The notes under the pieces are model-generated. The model saw nothing but the letters and a program-made list of their open reading frames with translations, did no database searches and was not told where the DNA came from. A stretch of DNA of 64,000 bases from Legionella busanensis (GTDB lineage Bacteria; Pseudomonadota; Gammaproteobacteria; Legionellales; Legionellaceae): assembly GCF_900461525.1 (NCBI RefSeq), contig NZ_UGOD01000001.1, positions 2,511,001 through 2,575,000 on the forward strand, read 5' to 3'. Below are positions 8,508 through 17,195 of the stretch, piece after piece. Each line of letters begins with the position of its first letter. Position 1 is the first letter of the stretch. Both the position numbers and the translations under genes were made by a program.

Positions 8508-8533
8508 AGAGTCAATTAAATAAGTGAAAATAA

Positions 8534-8971
8534 TTATGCATCCGCAGAAGCAGCCAGCATCCAGCGAGCTTTTTCATGGGCAGCAATTCGATCACTAAGT
8601 AATGTTACAGTCCCCTCATCTGCGTGCTCTTGTGCTATCTTAAGAGATTGGTTTAAATCCTTAATTAAAGTTCCATTGTCTTGGGCCAATTCTTTTACCA
8701 TTTCATTCGCCAAACGGTTTGAATCTCCATCTTTTACCCGCTTTAAGCGATTAAATTCATCAAATGTGGCAGGTGCTTTATGTCCTAATATTAAAATACG
8801 CTCAGCTATTTCATCTACTGCTTCTGCAAGCTCTTGATATTGATTTTCAAAAAGCTCATGTAATGCCTTAAATTGCGCCCCCCGTACATGCCAATGATAA
8901 TTTTGGGTTTTCAGATATAAGGCATACGTATCTGCTAATAATATAGAAAGCTGACTAATTACTTCACTCAT
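8534..8971 (-). CDS. dps: Dps family DNA-binding / ferritin-like protein
   Basis: Dodecameric mini-ferritin that oxidises and stores iron with peroxide and protects DNA. The 145-residue protein has the ferroxidase-site pattern LYLKTQNYHWHVRGAQF (first His-rich helix) followed about 12 residues later by HELFENQYQELAEAVDEIAERI, which supplies the second-subunit ligands. It is of the short DPS class without a Lys-rich DNA-binding tail. The frame is open further upstream, but the ATG at 8971 is chosen for its AAGGAG leader and because the N-terminus then matches the family. Monocistronic. Confidence 0.9.
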   Translation of the reverse strand: MSEVISQLSILLADTYALYLKTQNYHWHVRGAQFKALHELFENQYQELAEAVDEIAERILILGHKAPATFDEFNRLKRVKDGDSNRLANEMVKELAQDNGTLIKDLNQSLKIAQEHADEGTVTLLSDRIAAHEKARWMLAASADA

Positions 8972-9327
8972 GTCAATCTCCTTAATATACGTTAATGATG
9001 AATTTAAGCATAGAACAAATAAATGATATTTAAAAATCAATTATTTATATTATTATCATTGGAGATATTTATAATTTAAGATTAAAACCTAATAAATAAA
9101 TACTCTCTTTTCTGCCATTCAAAGAATAAAATCTTTTCTTTAGTAAATAAGGATACTATTCAATCTATGATTAATGGCCTAATTTTAAATAAGGGTAGGA
9201 TAGGCATTTTTGCAGGAATAGTATTACCTATAGGAGAATTAGAAAGCTTAAATCCATTGCTATTGTCACCCTAAATAATAAATATCAAGTATAATAGATT
9301 TTTTCATCTTTTAATAAGAGCTAGATA
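8972..9327. other. intergenic stretch upstream of dps and kdoO
   Basis: On the dps side, minus-strand AATGATAATAATATAAAT (about 9060-9043) resembles a degenerate Fur box built from GATAAT hexamers, which would suit an iron-related gene but is weak in AT-rich DNA. A 35-codon frame at 9167-9274 has no ribosome-binding site and is not called. Nothing else is seen. Confidence 0.35.
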
Positions 9328-10221
9328 ATGGATGAACAACTTTATACTATTCCAATTACGGATTTAAATCAGATTAGTAACACTAATCAACAAACAAGCT
9401 TACAAGCGCTTGAAACTGGAAAAGTTATTTATTTTCCTACTTATTTCTTTGATTTCTCAAGTGTTAATAATTTATTAACCGAAACTATTTTAGATGGCAA
9501 GCGGAAAAATATTAGTTTTGATTATCGCACAAAAAATTTAAGTGGGGTTAAAAAGCAAGGACCTAGTTCATTTAAATTAAAAACTGAGCTAAGAGAGTTT
9601 ATGCAACAATATGCTACTTTTGCCAGAGTACTAGTTAATACATTATTGCCTCAGTATCGCGCTCACCTACAGTGGGGCAGAACTAGCTACAGGCCAGCGC
9701 AAATTTTAGGCCGCTCTACCTCTAAACGAAAAGATGATACAAGATTACATGTAGATTCTTTTGCTTCTACCCCAGTTAATGGCTTAAGAATTTTACGTGT
9801 TTTTTGTAACATTAATCCTTTTGGGGAACCGCGTGTTTGGCATCTAGGAGAACCTTTTGAACAGGTCATGCAACGCTTTGCCAAGCAAATCCCAAACTAT
9901 CGAGCATCCACAGCAAAATTATTAAAGCTCATTAAAGCAACTAAAACGCTACGCTCAGCTTATGATCATTATCAATTACAATTGCACGATCGCATGAAAT
10001 TAGATGAAAGTTATCAACAAACTGTGAAAAAGACCTCTTTTGATTTTGCTGCTCAAAGTACATGGCTAGTATTTACCGATCACGTTTCTCATGCAGCATT
10101 AAGTGGCCAATTTCTCTTAGAGCAAACCTTCTATTTACCCGTTTTGGCTATGGCTAAGCCTGATTTATCTCCCCTTAAATATTGGGAACGTGAAAAATCA
10201 GCTCAGTTGGCGACTTTATAA
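9328..10221 (+). CDS. kdoO: Kdo hydroxylase (Fe(II)/2-oxoglutarate dioxygenase)
   Basis: The 297-residue protein matches the KdoO (DUF2843) family. These cytoplasmic dioxygenases hydroxylate C3 of the outer Kdo sugar of lipopolysaccharide in Burkholderia, Yersinia and Legionella. The iron-binding His-x-Asp is H141-V-D143 in TRLHVDSFAS. A distal His is H252 or H255 in FTDHVSHAALSG, and the Q-W-G-R-T-S-Y-R-P-A segment (115-124) is family-typical. It is a single gene with its own start (weak AAGAG leader) and no lipid A genes next to it, as is usual for a tailoring enzyme. Confidence is high on family and moderate on exact product. Confidence 0.82.
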   Translation: MDEQLYTIPITDLNQISNTNQQTSLQALETGKVIYFPTYFFDFSSVNNLLTETILDGKRKNISFDYRTKNLSGVKKQGPSSFKLKTELREFMQQYATFARVLVNTLLPQYRAHLQWGRTSYRPAQILGRSTSKRKDDTRLHVDSFASTPVNGLRILRVFCNINPFGEPRVWHLGEPFEQVMQRFAKQIPNYRASTAKLLKLIKATKTLRSAYDHYQLQLHDRMKLDESYQQTVKKTSFDFAAQSTWLVFTDHVSHAALSGQFLLEQTFYLPVLAMAKPDLSPLKYWEREKSAQLATL

Positions 10222-10242
10222 TTATTACTTATAAAGCCTATA

Positions 10243-10575
10243 TTAAGAATACTTTTTCTCAATAATAGTTTGATAAAATTGCTGATTGCTTGGTGCTGCC
10301 GTATGCACATTTTCAGCCACAGTTTTTATCAAACTTAATTGCTCTTTAGCCGATTTATCTTTACTTTTTAATAAGTTATAGATTATTGCTACGCCCTTAG
10401 GAACTAGCTTTTCGGTTCCATCCTCAAAACATATATTTTCACCACCGCCATTAGATATAAAGCTATAATCTTCAACTTTAAAAGAGGTTATTTTGATCAA
10501 CTCCTCAATAGATTTTAAACGTTCTAAGTGTACCTGGTCTTCTTCAATAGTTTCTTTAAGTGATCTTTCTTTCAT
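10243..10575 (-). CDS. small conserved-looking unknown protein, possibly leaderless
   Basis: A 110-residue soluble protein that I do not recognise. The N-terminal third is strongly charged and helical (MKERSLKETIEED to about residue 35), followed by a short stretch with NGGGENICFEDGTEK and a second amphipathic helix. It converges on kdoO with 21 bp between stops. There is no Shine-Dalgarno. A perfect TATAAT lies on the minus strand at 10587-10582, so transcription could begin at or next to the ATG, giving a leaderless mRNA. No paralogue is visible in the window. Confidence 0.55.
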   Translation of the reverse strand: MKERSLKETIEEDQVHLERLKSIEELIKITSFKVEDYSFISNGGGENICFEDGTEKLVPKGVAIIYNLLKSKDKSAKEQLSLIKTVAENVHTAAPSNQQFYQTIIEKKYS

Positions 10576-10680
10576 AAAAAAATTATAAATTAGTGAAACC
10601 TATAATTAATTATAATTGCTAGTAGAAAAAAAAAGTTATTTTTTGTTAAAATTTTTTATTAATTTTACAATTGTAATTGC

Positions 10681-10708
10681 TTAACATCTTTTCTGGCTTA
10701 CTTATAAT
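10681..10708 (+). promoter_or_regulatory. candidate sigma70 promoter upstream of the 740-residue gene
   Basis: TTAACA (10681-10686), a 16-bp spacer and TATAAT (10703-10708) precede the coiled-coil gene by about 160 bp. The -35 fits only moderately and the leader would be long. Confidence 0.35.
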
Positions 10709-10870
10709 GGTAACATTACTATAAAAAAACCAATTTCTAATAATTTACTTACCTTAGGCAGTCAGTATTTTTTTTTAATCTAATCCTTCATATTAAAATA
10801 ATTATATTGTTTAAATCTAATTCTTAAATTATATTTCTGGGTCATTGTGAATTTATTTAAGGCGAAAGTT

Positions 10871-13093
10871 ATGAAGGTAAATGGTTTATACAGTACCCTA
10901 CAATATAAGTTAGCTCAACAGCCTGATTTTAAATTAAAAAATCAAATTATACCCCATCAAGATGTCACACTAAATAATAAAAATTATTATCGGCTTGCTC
11001 TGCCTGTTAATCAATTTAAATTAAGCGAAAATTGGTTACTTAATGAAGCTCATCTTAGTATTTATGAGGAATTAGATCATAAAAACCCTGTTTTAGGGCC
11101 AAGCCATTTTACAGCAATATGGGAAAATAAAGAAGGTGCAGCTTACCGCTTACATATCTTTTTAGATAATAATGATGTTTTAGCTTGCCACCCAACATGG
11201 GATTATATAGACGCATCAGGACAATTTATTAAAGCAGAGATGCCTGCTGAATTAGAAAGTTTAGTTCAAATTGTTCTGCAGCTTGGTTTGCCCTATCTTC
11301 AGCAATTACGCCAAGAACAGGGTATTATCGTTCAATCATTGGAAGCAGAGAATGCAAAACTTGAAAAGACACTACAGCAAATGTCAGCAAACTTACCACA
11401 AAATCAAGCGCTATACTTAGAACAGGTGGCAAAAATTAAACCTATTCTCAATGAGTTATATCAAATCACAAGCCATGTTAAGTGGTATCGGTTACAAAAT
11501 TACTTTAATAAATTCGCAAGAGCGCTTATTAATCAATTTAATACAGAAACAGTCTCATCTACTGACGATCGAGAGGATTTTTCAGAACCTAAATCTACTC
11601 CCGAGAGTTCAATTCAAAATTCCTCTAATTTACAAAAAACATCAAAAAATCAAAAAATTGTAGAGCCCAAATTACTTTTTAACGAAATTCTCGCTATTTA
11701 TAAAAATTTTTCCAGGCTTAAGCAAGAAGAGGATCAAATCAATCTCATTAATATCCTTAATAACAAAATTAATTTATTCGATTTAAATAATTGGATTTTA
11801 TCTTTTGCAGAGATTGAAAAATTAAAGCAAATTGAAACAGATATTGAAAAAACAGCCTTTCCTTTATTACAAACCGCTCTGGTTACCAACCAATTTGAAA
11901 AAGCTCAATCGTTACAGTCTTTTTATTATTTGCTAAATTCAAATATTTATGCTTTTAGCTTAAAGCAGCGTAATTTTAAATTGTTGGATTTTCTTATTAA
12001 GAATCTTCATATTCCAGTTAATAACTATAAATTTATGGTCGTTAATATAGACTATCCTAATGCTTTGACTTATTGTATGCAGGAACGCAACAAAGACAGT
12101 AATTTGATAAACTGCTTTGCTGAACTTATTAAAGGTGGCGGTAATTTAATGCTACCGATTTCTACAGGCCAGGCACCTATAGCCCATATTATTTTATCTA
12201 GTCAGCCAACTCACCCTTTATACTCGGCCTTAGAAAATACTGCAAATTTAACGCTTGATAATAAAGCATTTTACCAACGACTCATCTCAGCTATGCAAGC
12301 TTATAAAAAGCAAGTTACAGACCGAAAGGAACTTATTAAAATTGATAAGGCTATTTCAATTTATCAGCAAATGCTGAACGACATTAGCCTTTCTAAACAA
12401 CTTTTTAATAGCTCAACTAGAAAAACATTCAGAGAATTGGGGCAAATTGTCACCCAAATTACCTCATCATCTTTAATAACTCAATTACAATTAGATCCCG
12501 ATATTATCAATGCAAAATCCAGGATGGAGATGCAAGTCCAAATGCTGTTGCAAAAATTTAAAAGAAATCGACGCAATCATTTAAATCTTCCTATAAATTC
12601 GATACTACAGGCAGATTTTAAAAAAATTCAAGAAAATTTATTAACTTTTGAACAAATTGATTGTGATTATGAGGAGCTGAAAGAAGCAGCACTTAATAAT
12701 TTTCAACTGATGGCAGAATTATTTAATGAAATTGATAATCTATTTGATATTACCCAGGAATTGCGTTCCAAAGGGATGTTTATAGGTAAAAGAAATAAAC
12801 AAGTTCATCAATTAATTAGAAACAAAGAAGAAGCCGAAAGTAACATAAAATCCCTTGTAAAACAGCTACCCTTAAATATATTAAAGGAATTGGATTTACC
12901 TGCAGACAAGGAATTAGCGGAAATCTTAAAACAAGCACAAGATTTACAGGCTAAGCTAGCTAATCTTAATCAACAATTAAATAAGTTTGGTTTTTTTAAC
13001 AAGGAAACTAGTAGTAGTGTTGTCAGCACATTCAACGAAGATAAGGAAGAAATGAAGAAAGAGTCTGAATTATCTGATTATATTCTTTCTTAA
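10871..13093 (+). CDS. large helical/coiled-coil protein, effector candidate
   Basis: I do not recognise this 740-residue protein. Visible parts: an N-terminal globular region to about residue 145; a coiled coil near residues 150-185 (EAENAKLEKTLQQMS); a Ser/Asn-rich linker around 230-265; a central helical region in which residues about 365-445 read like a diverged ankyrin repeat pair (CFAELIKGGGNLMLP, GQAPIAHII); and a C-terminal coiled coil. The last 20 residues include a Glu-rich block (NEDKEEMKKESELSD) of the kind seen in Dot/Icm translocation signals. There is no signal peptide. The ATG at 10871 has AAGG upstream; a GTG at 10847 is the alternative. Effector status is inference. Confidence 0.6.
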   Translation: MKVNGLYSTLQYKLAQQPDFKLKNQIIPHQDVTLNNKNYYRLALPVNQFKLSENWLLNEAHLSIYEELDHKNPVLGPSHFTAIWENKEGAAYRLHIFLDNNDVLACHPTWDYIDASGQFIKAEMPAELESLVQIVLQLGLPYLQQLRQEQGIIVQSLEAENAKLEKTLQQMSANLPQNQALYLEQVAKIKPILNELYQITSHVKWYRLQNYFNKFARALINQFNTETVSSTDDREDFSEPKSTPESSIQNSSNLQKTSKNQKIVEPKLLFNEILAIYKNFSRLKQEEDQINLINILNNKINLFDLNNWILSFAEIEKLKQIETDIEKTAFPLLQTALVTNQFEKAQSLQSFYYLLNSNIYAFSLKQRNFKLLDFLIKNLHIPVNNYKFMVVNIDYPNALTYCMQERNKDSNLINCFAELIKGGGNLMLPISTGQAPIAHIILSSQPTHPLYSALENTANLTLDNKAFYQRLISAMQAYKKQVTDRKELIKIDKAISIYQQMLNDISLSKQLFNSSTRKTFRELGQIVTQITSSSLITQLQLDPDIINAKSRMEMQVQMLLQKFKRNRRNHLNLPINSILQADFKKIQENLLTFEQIDCDYEELKEAALNNFQLMAELFNEIDNLFDITQELRSKGMFIGKRNKQVHQLIRNKEEAESNIKSLVKQLPLNILKELDLPADKELAEILKQAQDLQAKLANLNQQLNKFGFFNKETSSSVVSTFNEDKEEMKKESELSDYILS

Positions 13094-13155
13094 CTAAAGT
13101 GGAGCATCATTTAAAGAATAACAATAATCTGATTATTTAGAGCAAAAATAAAAAA

Positions 13156-13180
13156 CCCGCCAAAGGCGGGTTCTTATTTT
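13156..13180 (-). terminator. rho-independent terminator of groESL
   Basis: CCCGCC (13156-13161), loop AAA, GGCGGG (13165-13170). On the minus strand the hairpin is followed by TTTTTTATTTTT, a strong T-tract, 25 bp after the groEL stop. On the plus strand TTCTTATTTT follows, so it can also end transcripts of the preceding gene. Confidence 0.9.
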
Positions 13181-13194
13181 GGGTTGGAAAAGGC

Positions 13195-14847
13195 TTACAT
13201 CATACCGCCCATGCCACCCATACCGCCCATGCCGCCCATAGCACCAGCGTCCATAGCACCAGCATCACCTTTCTTAGGTAAATCAGCAATCATGCACTCT
13301 GTAGTAAGCATTAAGCTAGCAATAGATGCAGCATTTTGTAATGCGGTACGAGTTACTTTAGTTGGATCTAAGATACCAAACTCAATCATATCACCGTATT
13401 CACCAGTAGCTGCATTAAAGCCAAAGTTATCTTTGCTTTCAGACACTTTGTTAACAACTACAGATGCTTCATAACCAGCGTTAGAAACGATTTGACGTAG
13501 AGGTGATTCGATAGCACGACGAAGGATATTAATACCCATATCTTGGTCTGCGTTATCACCTTTTAATCCGTCTAAAGCTTTTTGAGCACGAATTAATGCA
13601 ACACCACCACCAGCAACAATACCTTCTTCAACAGCTGCGCGAGTTGCATGAAGAGCATCTTCAACACGTGCTTTCTTCTCTTTCATTTCAACTTCAGTTG
13701 CAGCACCAACTTTAATTACTGCAACACCACCAGCTAATTTAGCAACACGCTCTTGTAATTTTTCGCGATCGTAATCAGAAGTTGTTTCTTCCATTTGAGC
13801 ACGAATTTGCGTAATACGCGCATTGATATCTGCAGCTTGGCCTTCACCATCAATGATAGTAGTATTTTCTTTAGTCACTACAACACGTTTTGCAGTACCT
13901 AAGTCTTCTAAAGTAGCAGCTTCTAGGCTCTTACCAATTTCTTCAGAAATAACTTGGGCATTCGTTAAGATAGCAATATCTTGTAACATTGCTTTACGAC
14001 GATCACCAAATCCAGGTGCTTTTACAGCACATACTTTAACAATACCGCGCATGTTGTTAACAACTAATGTTGCTAATGCTTCACCTTCAACATCTTCAGC
14101 GATAATCAATAAAGGACGGCCAGATTTCGCAACACTTTCTAAAACAGATAACATATCGCGAATAGTAGAAATTTTCTTATCAACTAATAAAATAAATGGA
14201 TGCTCAAGCTCAGCACTCATGTTTTGTTGATTATTAATAAAGTATGGAGAGATGTAGCCACGATCAAACTGCATACCTTCAACAACAGATAATTCATTGT
14301 CAAGACCGTTACCATCTTCAACAGTAATTACACCTTCTTTGCCAACTTTTTCCATCGCTTCAGCGATAATTGCACCAATTGCTTCGTCAGAGTTTGCAGA
14401 AATAGTTCCTACTTGTGCAATTGCCTTGCTATCTTTACAAGGTTTAGACATTGACTGTAATTGCTTAGTAATAGCAGTCACTGCTTTATCAATACCACGT
14501 TTTAAATCCATTGGATTCATACCAGCAGCAACAGCTTTATGACCTTCAACCATAATTGAACAAGCTAATACTGTAGCAGTTGTTGTACCATCACCAGCAG
14601 CATCAGATGTTTTAGAAGCAACTTCTTTTAACATTTGAGCGCCCATGTTTTCAAAACGTTCTTCAAATTCGATTTCTTTTGCAACTGATACACCGTCTTT
14701 AGTAATAGTAGGTGCACCGAAAGAACGCTCGATAACAACATTTCGACCACGTGGGCCCATAGTTACACGTACAGCGTCAGCTAACCCATTTGCACCAGCA
14801 AGAATTTTTTGACGTGCTGAGTCACCAAAACGTAATTCTTTAGCCAT
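13195..14847 (-). CDS. groL: 60-kDa chaperonin GroEL
   Basis: Cytosolic ATP-dependent folding chamber, known as HtpB in Legionella, where surface-exposed forms have also been linked to host interaction. The 550-residue product is full length. It has the start [12 protein letters not shown], the ATP-binding [11 protein letters not shown], the apical-domain segment and the C-terminal Gly-Gly-Met repeat tail. AGGAGA lies just upstream of the ATG. groES precedes it by 24 bp in the same operon, driven by the heat-shock promoter at 15256-15283. Nothing odd in the sequence. Confidence 0.98.
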   Translation of the reverse strand: MAKELRFGDSARQKILAGANGLADAVRVTMGPRGRNVVIERSFGAPTITKDGVSVAKEIEFEERFENMGAQMLKEVASKTSDAAGDGTTTATVLACSIMVEGHKAVAAGMNPMDLKRGIDKAVTAITKQLQSMSKPCKDSKAIAQVGTISANSDEAIGAIIAEAMEKVGKEGVITVEDGNGLDNELSVVEGMQFDRGYISPYFINNQQNMSAELEHPFILLVDKKISTIRDMLSVLESVAKSGRPLLIIAEDVEGEALATLVVNNMRGIVKVCAVKAPGFGDRRKAMLQDIAILTNAQVISEEIGKSLEAATLEDLGTAKRVVVTKENTTIIDGEGQAADINARITQIRAQMEETTSDYDREKLQERVAKLAGGVAVIKVGAATEVEMKEKKARVEDALHATRAAVEEGIVAGGGVALIRAQKALDGLKGDNADQDMGINILRRAIESPLRQIVSNAGYEASVVVNKVSESKDNFGFNAATGEYGDMIEFGILDPTKVTRTALQNAASIASLMLTTECMIADLPKKGDAGAMDAGAMGGMGGMGGMGGMM

Positions 14848-14871
14848 TTAAGTCTCCTATAATTCGTTTGC

Positions 14872-15162
14872 TTACTTTTCGATTACACCGAAGATATCTT
14901 CTTCACGCATAACGACTAATTCTTCACCATCTACTTTAACTTCTGTACCAGAGTATTTACCAAACAGAACAATATCATCAATCTTAACAGCTAATGCACG
15001 AACATCACCATTATCTAAATATTTACCTGCGCCAACCGCAATAACTTTTCCACGCATAGGTTTTTCTGTAGCGCTATCGGGAATGACAATACCACCAGCT
15101 GTGGTACGTTCTTCTTCCAGACGACGAACAACGACTCGATCGTTCAAAGGACGAATTTTCAT
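14872..15162 (-). CDS. groS: 10-kDa co-chaperonin GroES
   Basis: Heptameric lid of the GroEL chamber. The 96-residue product starts [14 protein letters not shown] and has the mobile loop with TAGGIVIP and the C-terminal DIFGVIE strand. The ATG at 15162 is used because AGGAGAGAG lies directly upstream and it yields the canonical N-terminus; the frame is open to 15189 without support. First gene of the groESL operon. Confidence 0.97.
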   Translation of the reverse strand: MKIRPLNDRVVVRRLEEERTTAGGIVIPDSATEKPMRGKVIAVGAGKYLDNGDVRALAVKIDDIVLFGKYSGTEVKVDGEELVVMREEDIFGVIEK

Positions 15163-15255
15163 ACTTCTCTCTCCTGATTGGTTAATCACCTATAATTTTC
15201 AGATTACTCTGACCTTTTAGTAATCCACATAAGGTATGAATTACCGATGACAGCC

Positions 15256-15283
15256 ATATGGGGGCAAATACAATTATTTCAAG
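15256..15283 (-). promoter_or_regulatory. sigma32-type heat-shock promoter for groESL
   Basis: On the minus strand CTTGAAA (15283-15277) is followed after 13 bp by CCCCATAT (15263-15256). Both elements match the RpoH consensus (CTTGAAA, 13-14 bp, CCCCATnT) at every position. The transcript would start near 15249, leaving an untranslated leader of roughly 87 nt before groES. The element overlaps the 5' side of the dsbD leader on the other strand. Confidence 0.88.
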
Positions 15284-15363
15284 GGGAAAAGATAAAAAAA
15301 TTTTGGTTTTTTTACTGCGCGCACTACAATGGACAACTGTATAGTAATCTTTCAGAGGTATTT

Positions 15364-17151
15364 ATGAAAAAATGGCTTTTATTTACCTTAAGCTGCCTAT
15401 TTTCTATTCTTTGCTTTGCAGAACCTCTACCGGTGAAAGACATCTTTCAAGTGCATGTAAGCCGCCTTAATCCTAACCAATTTTTAATTAAATGGGATAT
15501 TAAACCTGGGTATTTTTTATACAGCGATCGAATTAGTATCAATGTACCCGATAACAGTAATGTTCAATTAGGTGATATCCCTTTCCCACCTACTTTAACT
15601 AAAACTGATTTACAAGGTAGAACCTATACCATTTACCGCAATCAACTAACTCTTTCTATTGGCGTTTTAGGTAAAGAACCCGGGGAAGCACTTATAAATC
15701 TACATTATCAAGGTTGCGCAGACGACGGTTTTTGCTATCCACCGCAAACTAAGAAAATAAAATTAACGATTGCAAAGGATTTATCTTTAAGTAGTGCTGA
15801 GTTATTTCAAGATAATAATTTAACTGAAGATAATCCTCCCTTGACTGAAGAAAATAATACTAATTTTGATTCCATTTTTTATAATCACAATCTTGTGATG
15901 ACGCTGCTTACTTTTTTTGGTTTCGGATTATTATTATCCTTTACACCTTGTATTTTACCTATGATCCCTGTTCTTTCTGGAATTATTGTGGGCCATAGTA
16001 AAACGATAACTACAGGTAAAGCATTTCGTTTATCGTTGAGCTACGTGTTAAGTATGTCAGTAACTTATGCCCTAGTAGGTGCACTTGTTTCCCTACTAGG
16101 AAGTAACCTACAAATTATTATGCAATCACCCTGGGCAATTGGCTTTTTTAGTCTTCTTTTCGTTTTATTGTCTTTGTCTATGTTTGGCTTTTTTGAACTA
16201 AAGTTGCCCGTTACTTGGCAAAGTAAATTAGCACAATTAAATCGCCGGCAAACAAGTGGCCATTATTTAAGTGCAGCTATTATGGGTTGTTTATCGACAT
16301 TAATATTATCGCCTTGTGTAACAGCACCTTTAATTGGTGTCCTTGGCTATATTGCTAACACAGGCAACGTTGTGTTTGGTAGCTTAAGTTTATTTTTCTT
16401 AAGTTTAGGAATGGGAACACCGCTCATTTTAATTGGTACTTCTGCTGGCCGCTTATTACCAAAAGCAGGTCTTTGGATGAACACAGTTAAATCTTTTTTT
16501 GGAGTTTTATTGCTAGGTGTTGCTATTTACCTGTTAAGTAGGGTTTTACCTGGCATCTTCAGTATGGTCTTATGGGCAACTTTGTTTATTTTTTCTGGTA
16601 TTTATCTAGGTGCTTTAGTCCGTGCAACTACTAATTATACAAAATTCTGCCAAGGGCTAGGCATCATCCTTCTCGTTTATGGATTATTGATTTTAGTTGG
16701 TGCAAGTATGGGAGGAACTAACCCCTTACAACCTTTATCATCCTGGTCTCAAGCAAAAGAAAATAATGAGATTGGCTATCAACCAGTTAAATCAATTGGA
16801 GAAATTGAGCAAGCCATTGCAAATGCAAATGCCCAAGGCAAACCAGTGATCCTTGATTTTTATGCTGATTGGTGCGTAACTTGCCAATTTATTGAGGCTA
16901 ATGTCCTACAAAATCTAGAGGTTAAAGCCCTTCTAAAAAATTTTGTTGTTTTAAGAGCTGACATTACTGCCAACAATACAGCTAATCAGGCGCTAATGCG
17001 TAAATATAATGTTGTTGCTCCACCTACCTTTTTATTTTTTAATAAAGAGGGTGATGAGCTAGAACATTCCCGTTTAGTAGGAGAAATGAACAGTCAGACT
17101 TTTATTAAACGGTTACAAAGTGTACAAGCACAAGCGAGCCTAGAAAATTAG
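15364..17151 (+). CDS. dsbD: thiol:disulfide interchange protein DsbD
   Basis: Inner-membrane protein that carries electrons from cytosolic thioredoxin to periplasmic DsbC and cytochrome c maturation. All three domains are present: signal peptide (MKKWLLFTLSCLFSILCFA); alpha domain with the redox pair C118/C124 in QGCADDGFC; eight-helix membrane domain with the Cys motifs FTPCILPMIP and LSPCVTAP; and the C-terminal thioredoxin-like domain with C504-V-T-C507. The predicted 595 residues compare with 565 in E. coli. The ATG at 15364 is chosen because it begins the signal peptide and has AGAGG upstream; the longer open frame from 15247 overlaps the groESL promoter. Divergent from groES. Confidence 0.95.
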   Translation: MKKWLLFTLSCLFSILCFAEPLPVKDIFQVHVSRLNPNQFLIKWDIKPGYFLYSDRISINVPDNSNVQLGDIPFPPTLTKTDLQGRTYTIYRNQLTLSIGVLGKEPGEALINLHYQGCADDGFCYPPQTKKIKLTIAKDLSLSSAELFQDNNLTEDNPPLTEENNTNFDSIFYNHNLVMTLLTFFGFGLLLSFTPCILPMIPVLSGIIVGHSKTITTGKAFRLSLSYVLSMSVTYALVGALVSLLGSNLQIIMQSPWAIGFFSLLFVLLSLSMFGFFELKLPVTWQSKLAQLNRRQTSGHYLSAAIMGCLSTLILSPCVTAPLIGVLGYIANTGNVVFGSLSLFFLSLGMGTPLILIGTSAGRLLPKAGLWMNTVKSFFGVLLLGVAIYLLSRVLPGIFSMVLWATLFIFSGIYLGALVRATTNYTKFCQGLGIILLVYGLLILVGASMGGTNPLQPLSSWSQAKENNEIGYQPVKSIGEIEQAIANANAQGKPVILDFYADWCVTCQFIEANVLQNLEVKALLKNFVVLRADITANNTANQALMRKYNVVAPPTFLFFNKEGDELEHSRLVGEMNSQTFIKRLQSVQAQASLEN

Positions 17152-17195
17152 TTTATAGAAACTCATCAAAAATCGGTAAAAAAACCGCCTAAAGT

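Noticed and set aside
9043-9060. Fur box upstream of dps
   Set aside because: GATAAT-like hexamers are present, but the match is degenerate and such strings are common in AT-rich DNA; mentioned only as a weak possibility.
9167-9274. 35-codon frame between dps and kdoO
   Set aside because: No ribosome-binding site, no recognisable product, and AT-rich DNA yields such frames often.
13195-14850. Plus-strand open frames opposite groEL
   Set aside because: They are antisense shadows of a highly conserved gene with biased codon use and have no independent start signals.
15247-15363. Longer N-terminus for DsbD
   Set aside because: It would overlap the sigma32 promoter of groESL and put 39 non-hydrophobic residues before a perfect signal peptide; AGAGG precedes the ATG at 15364.
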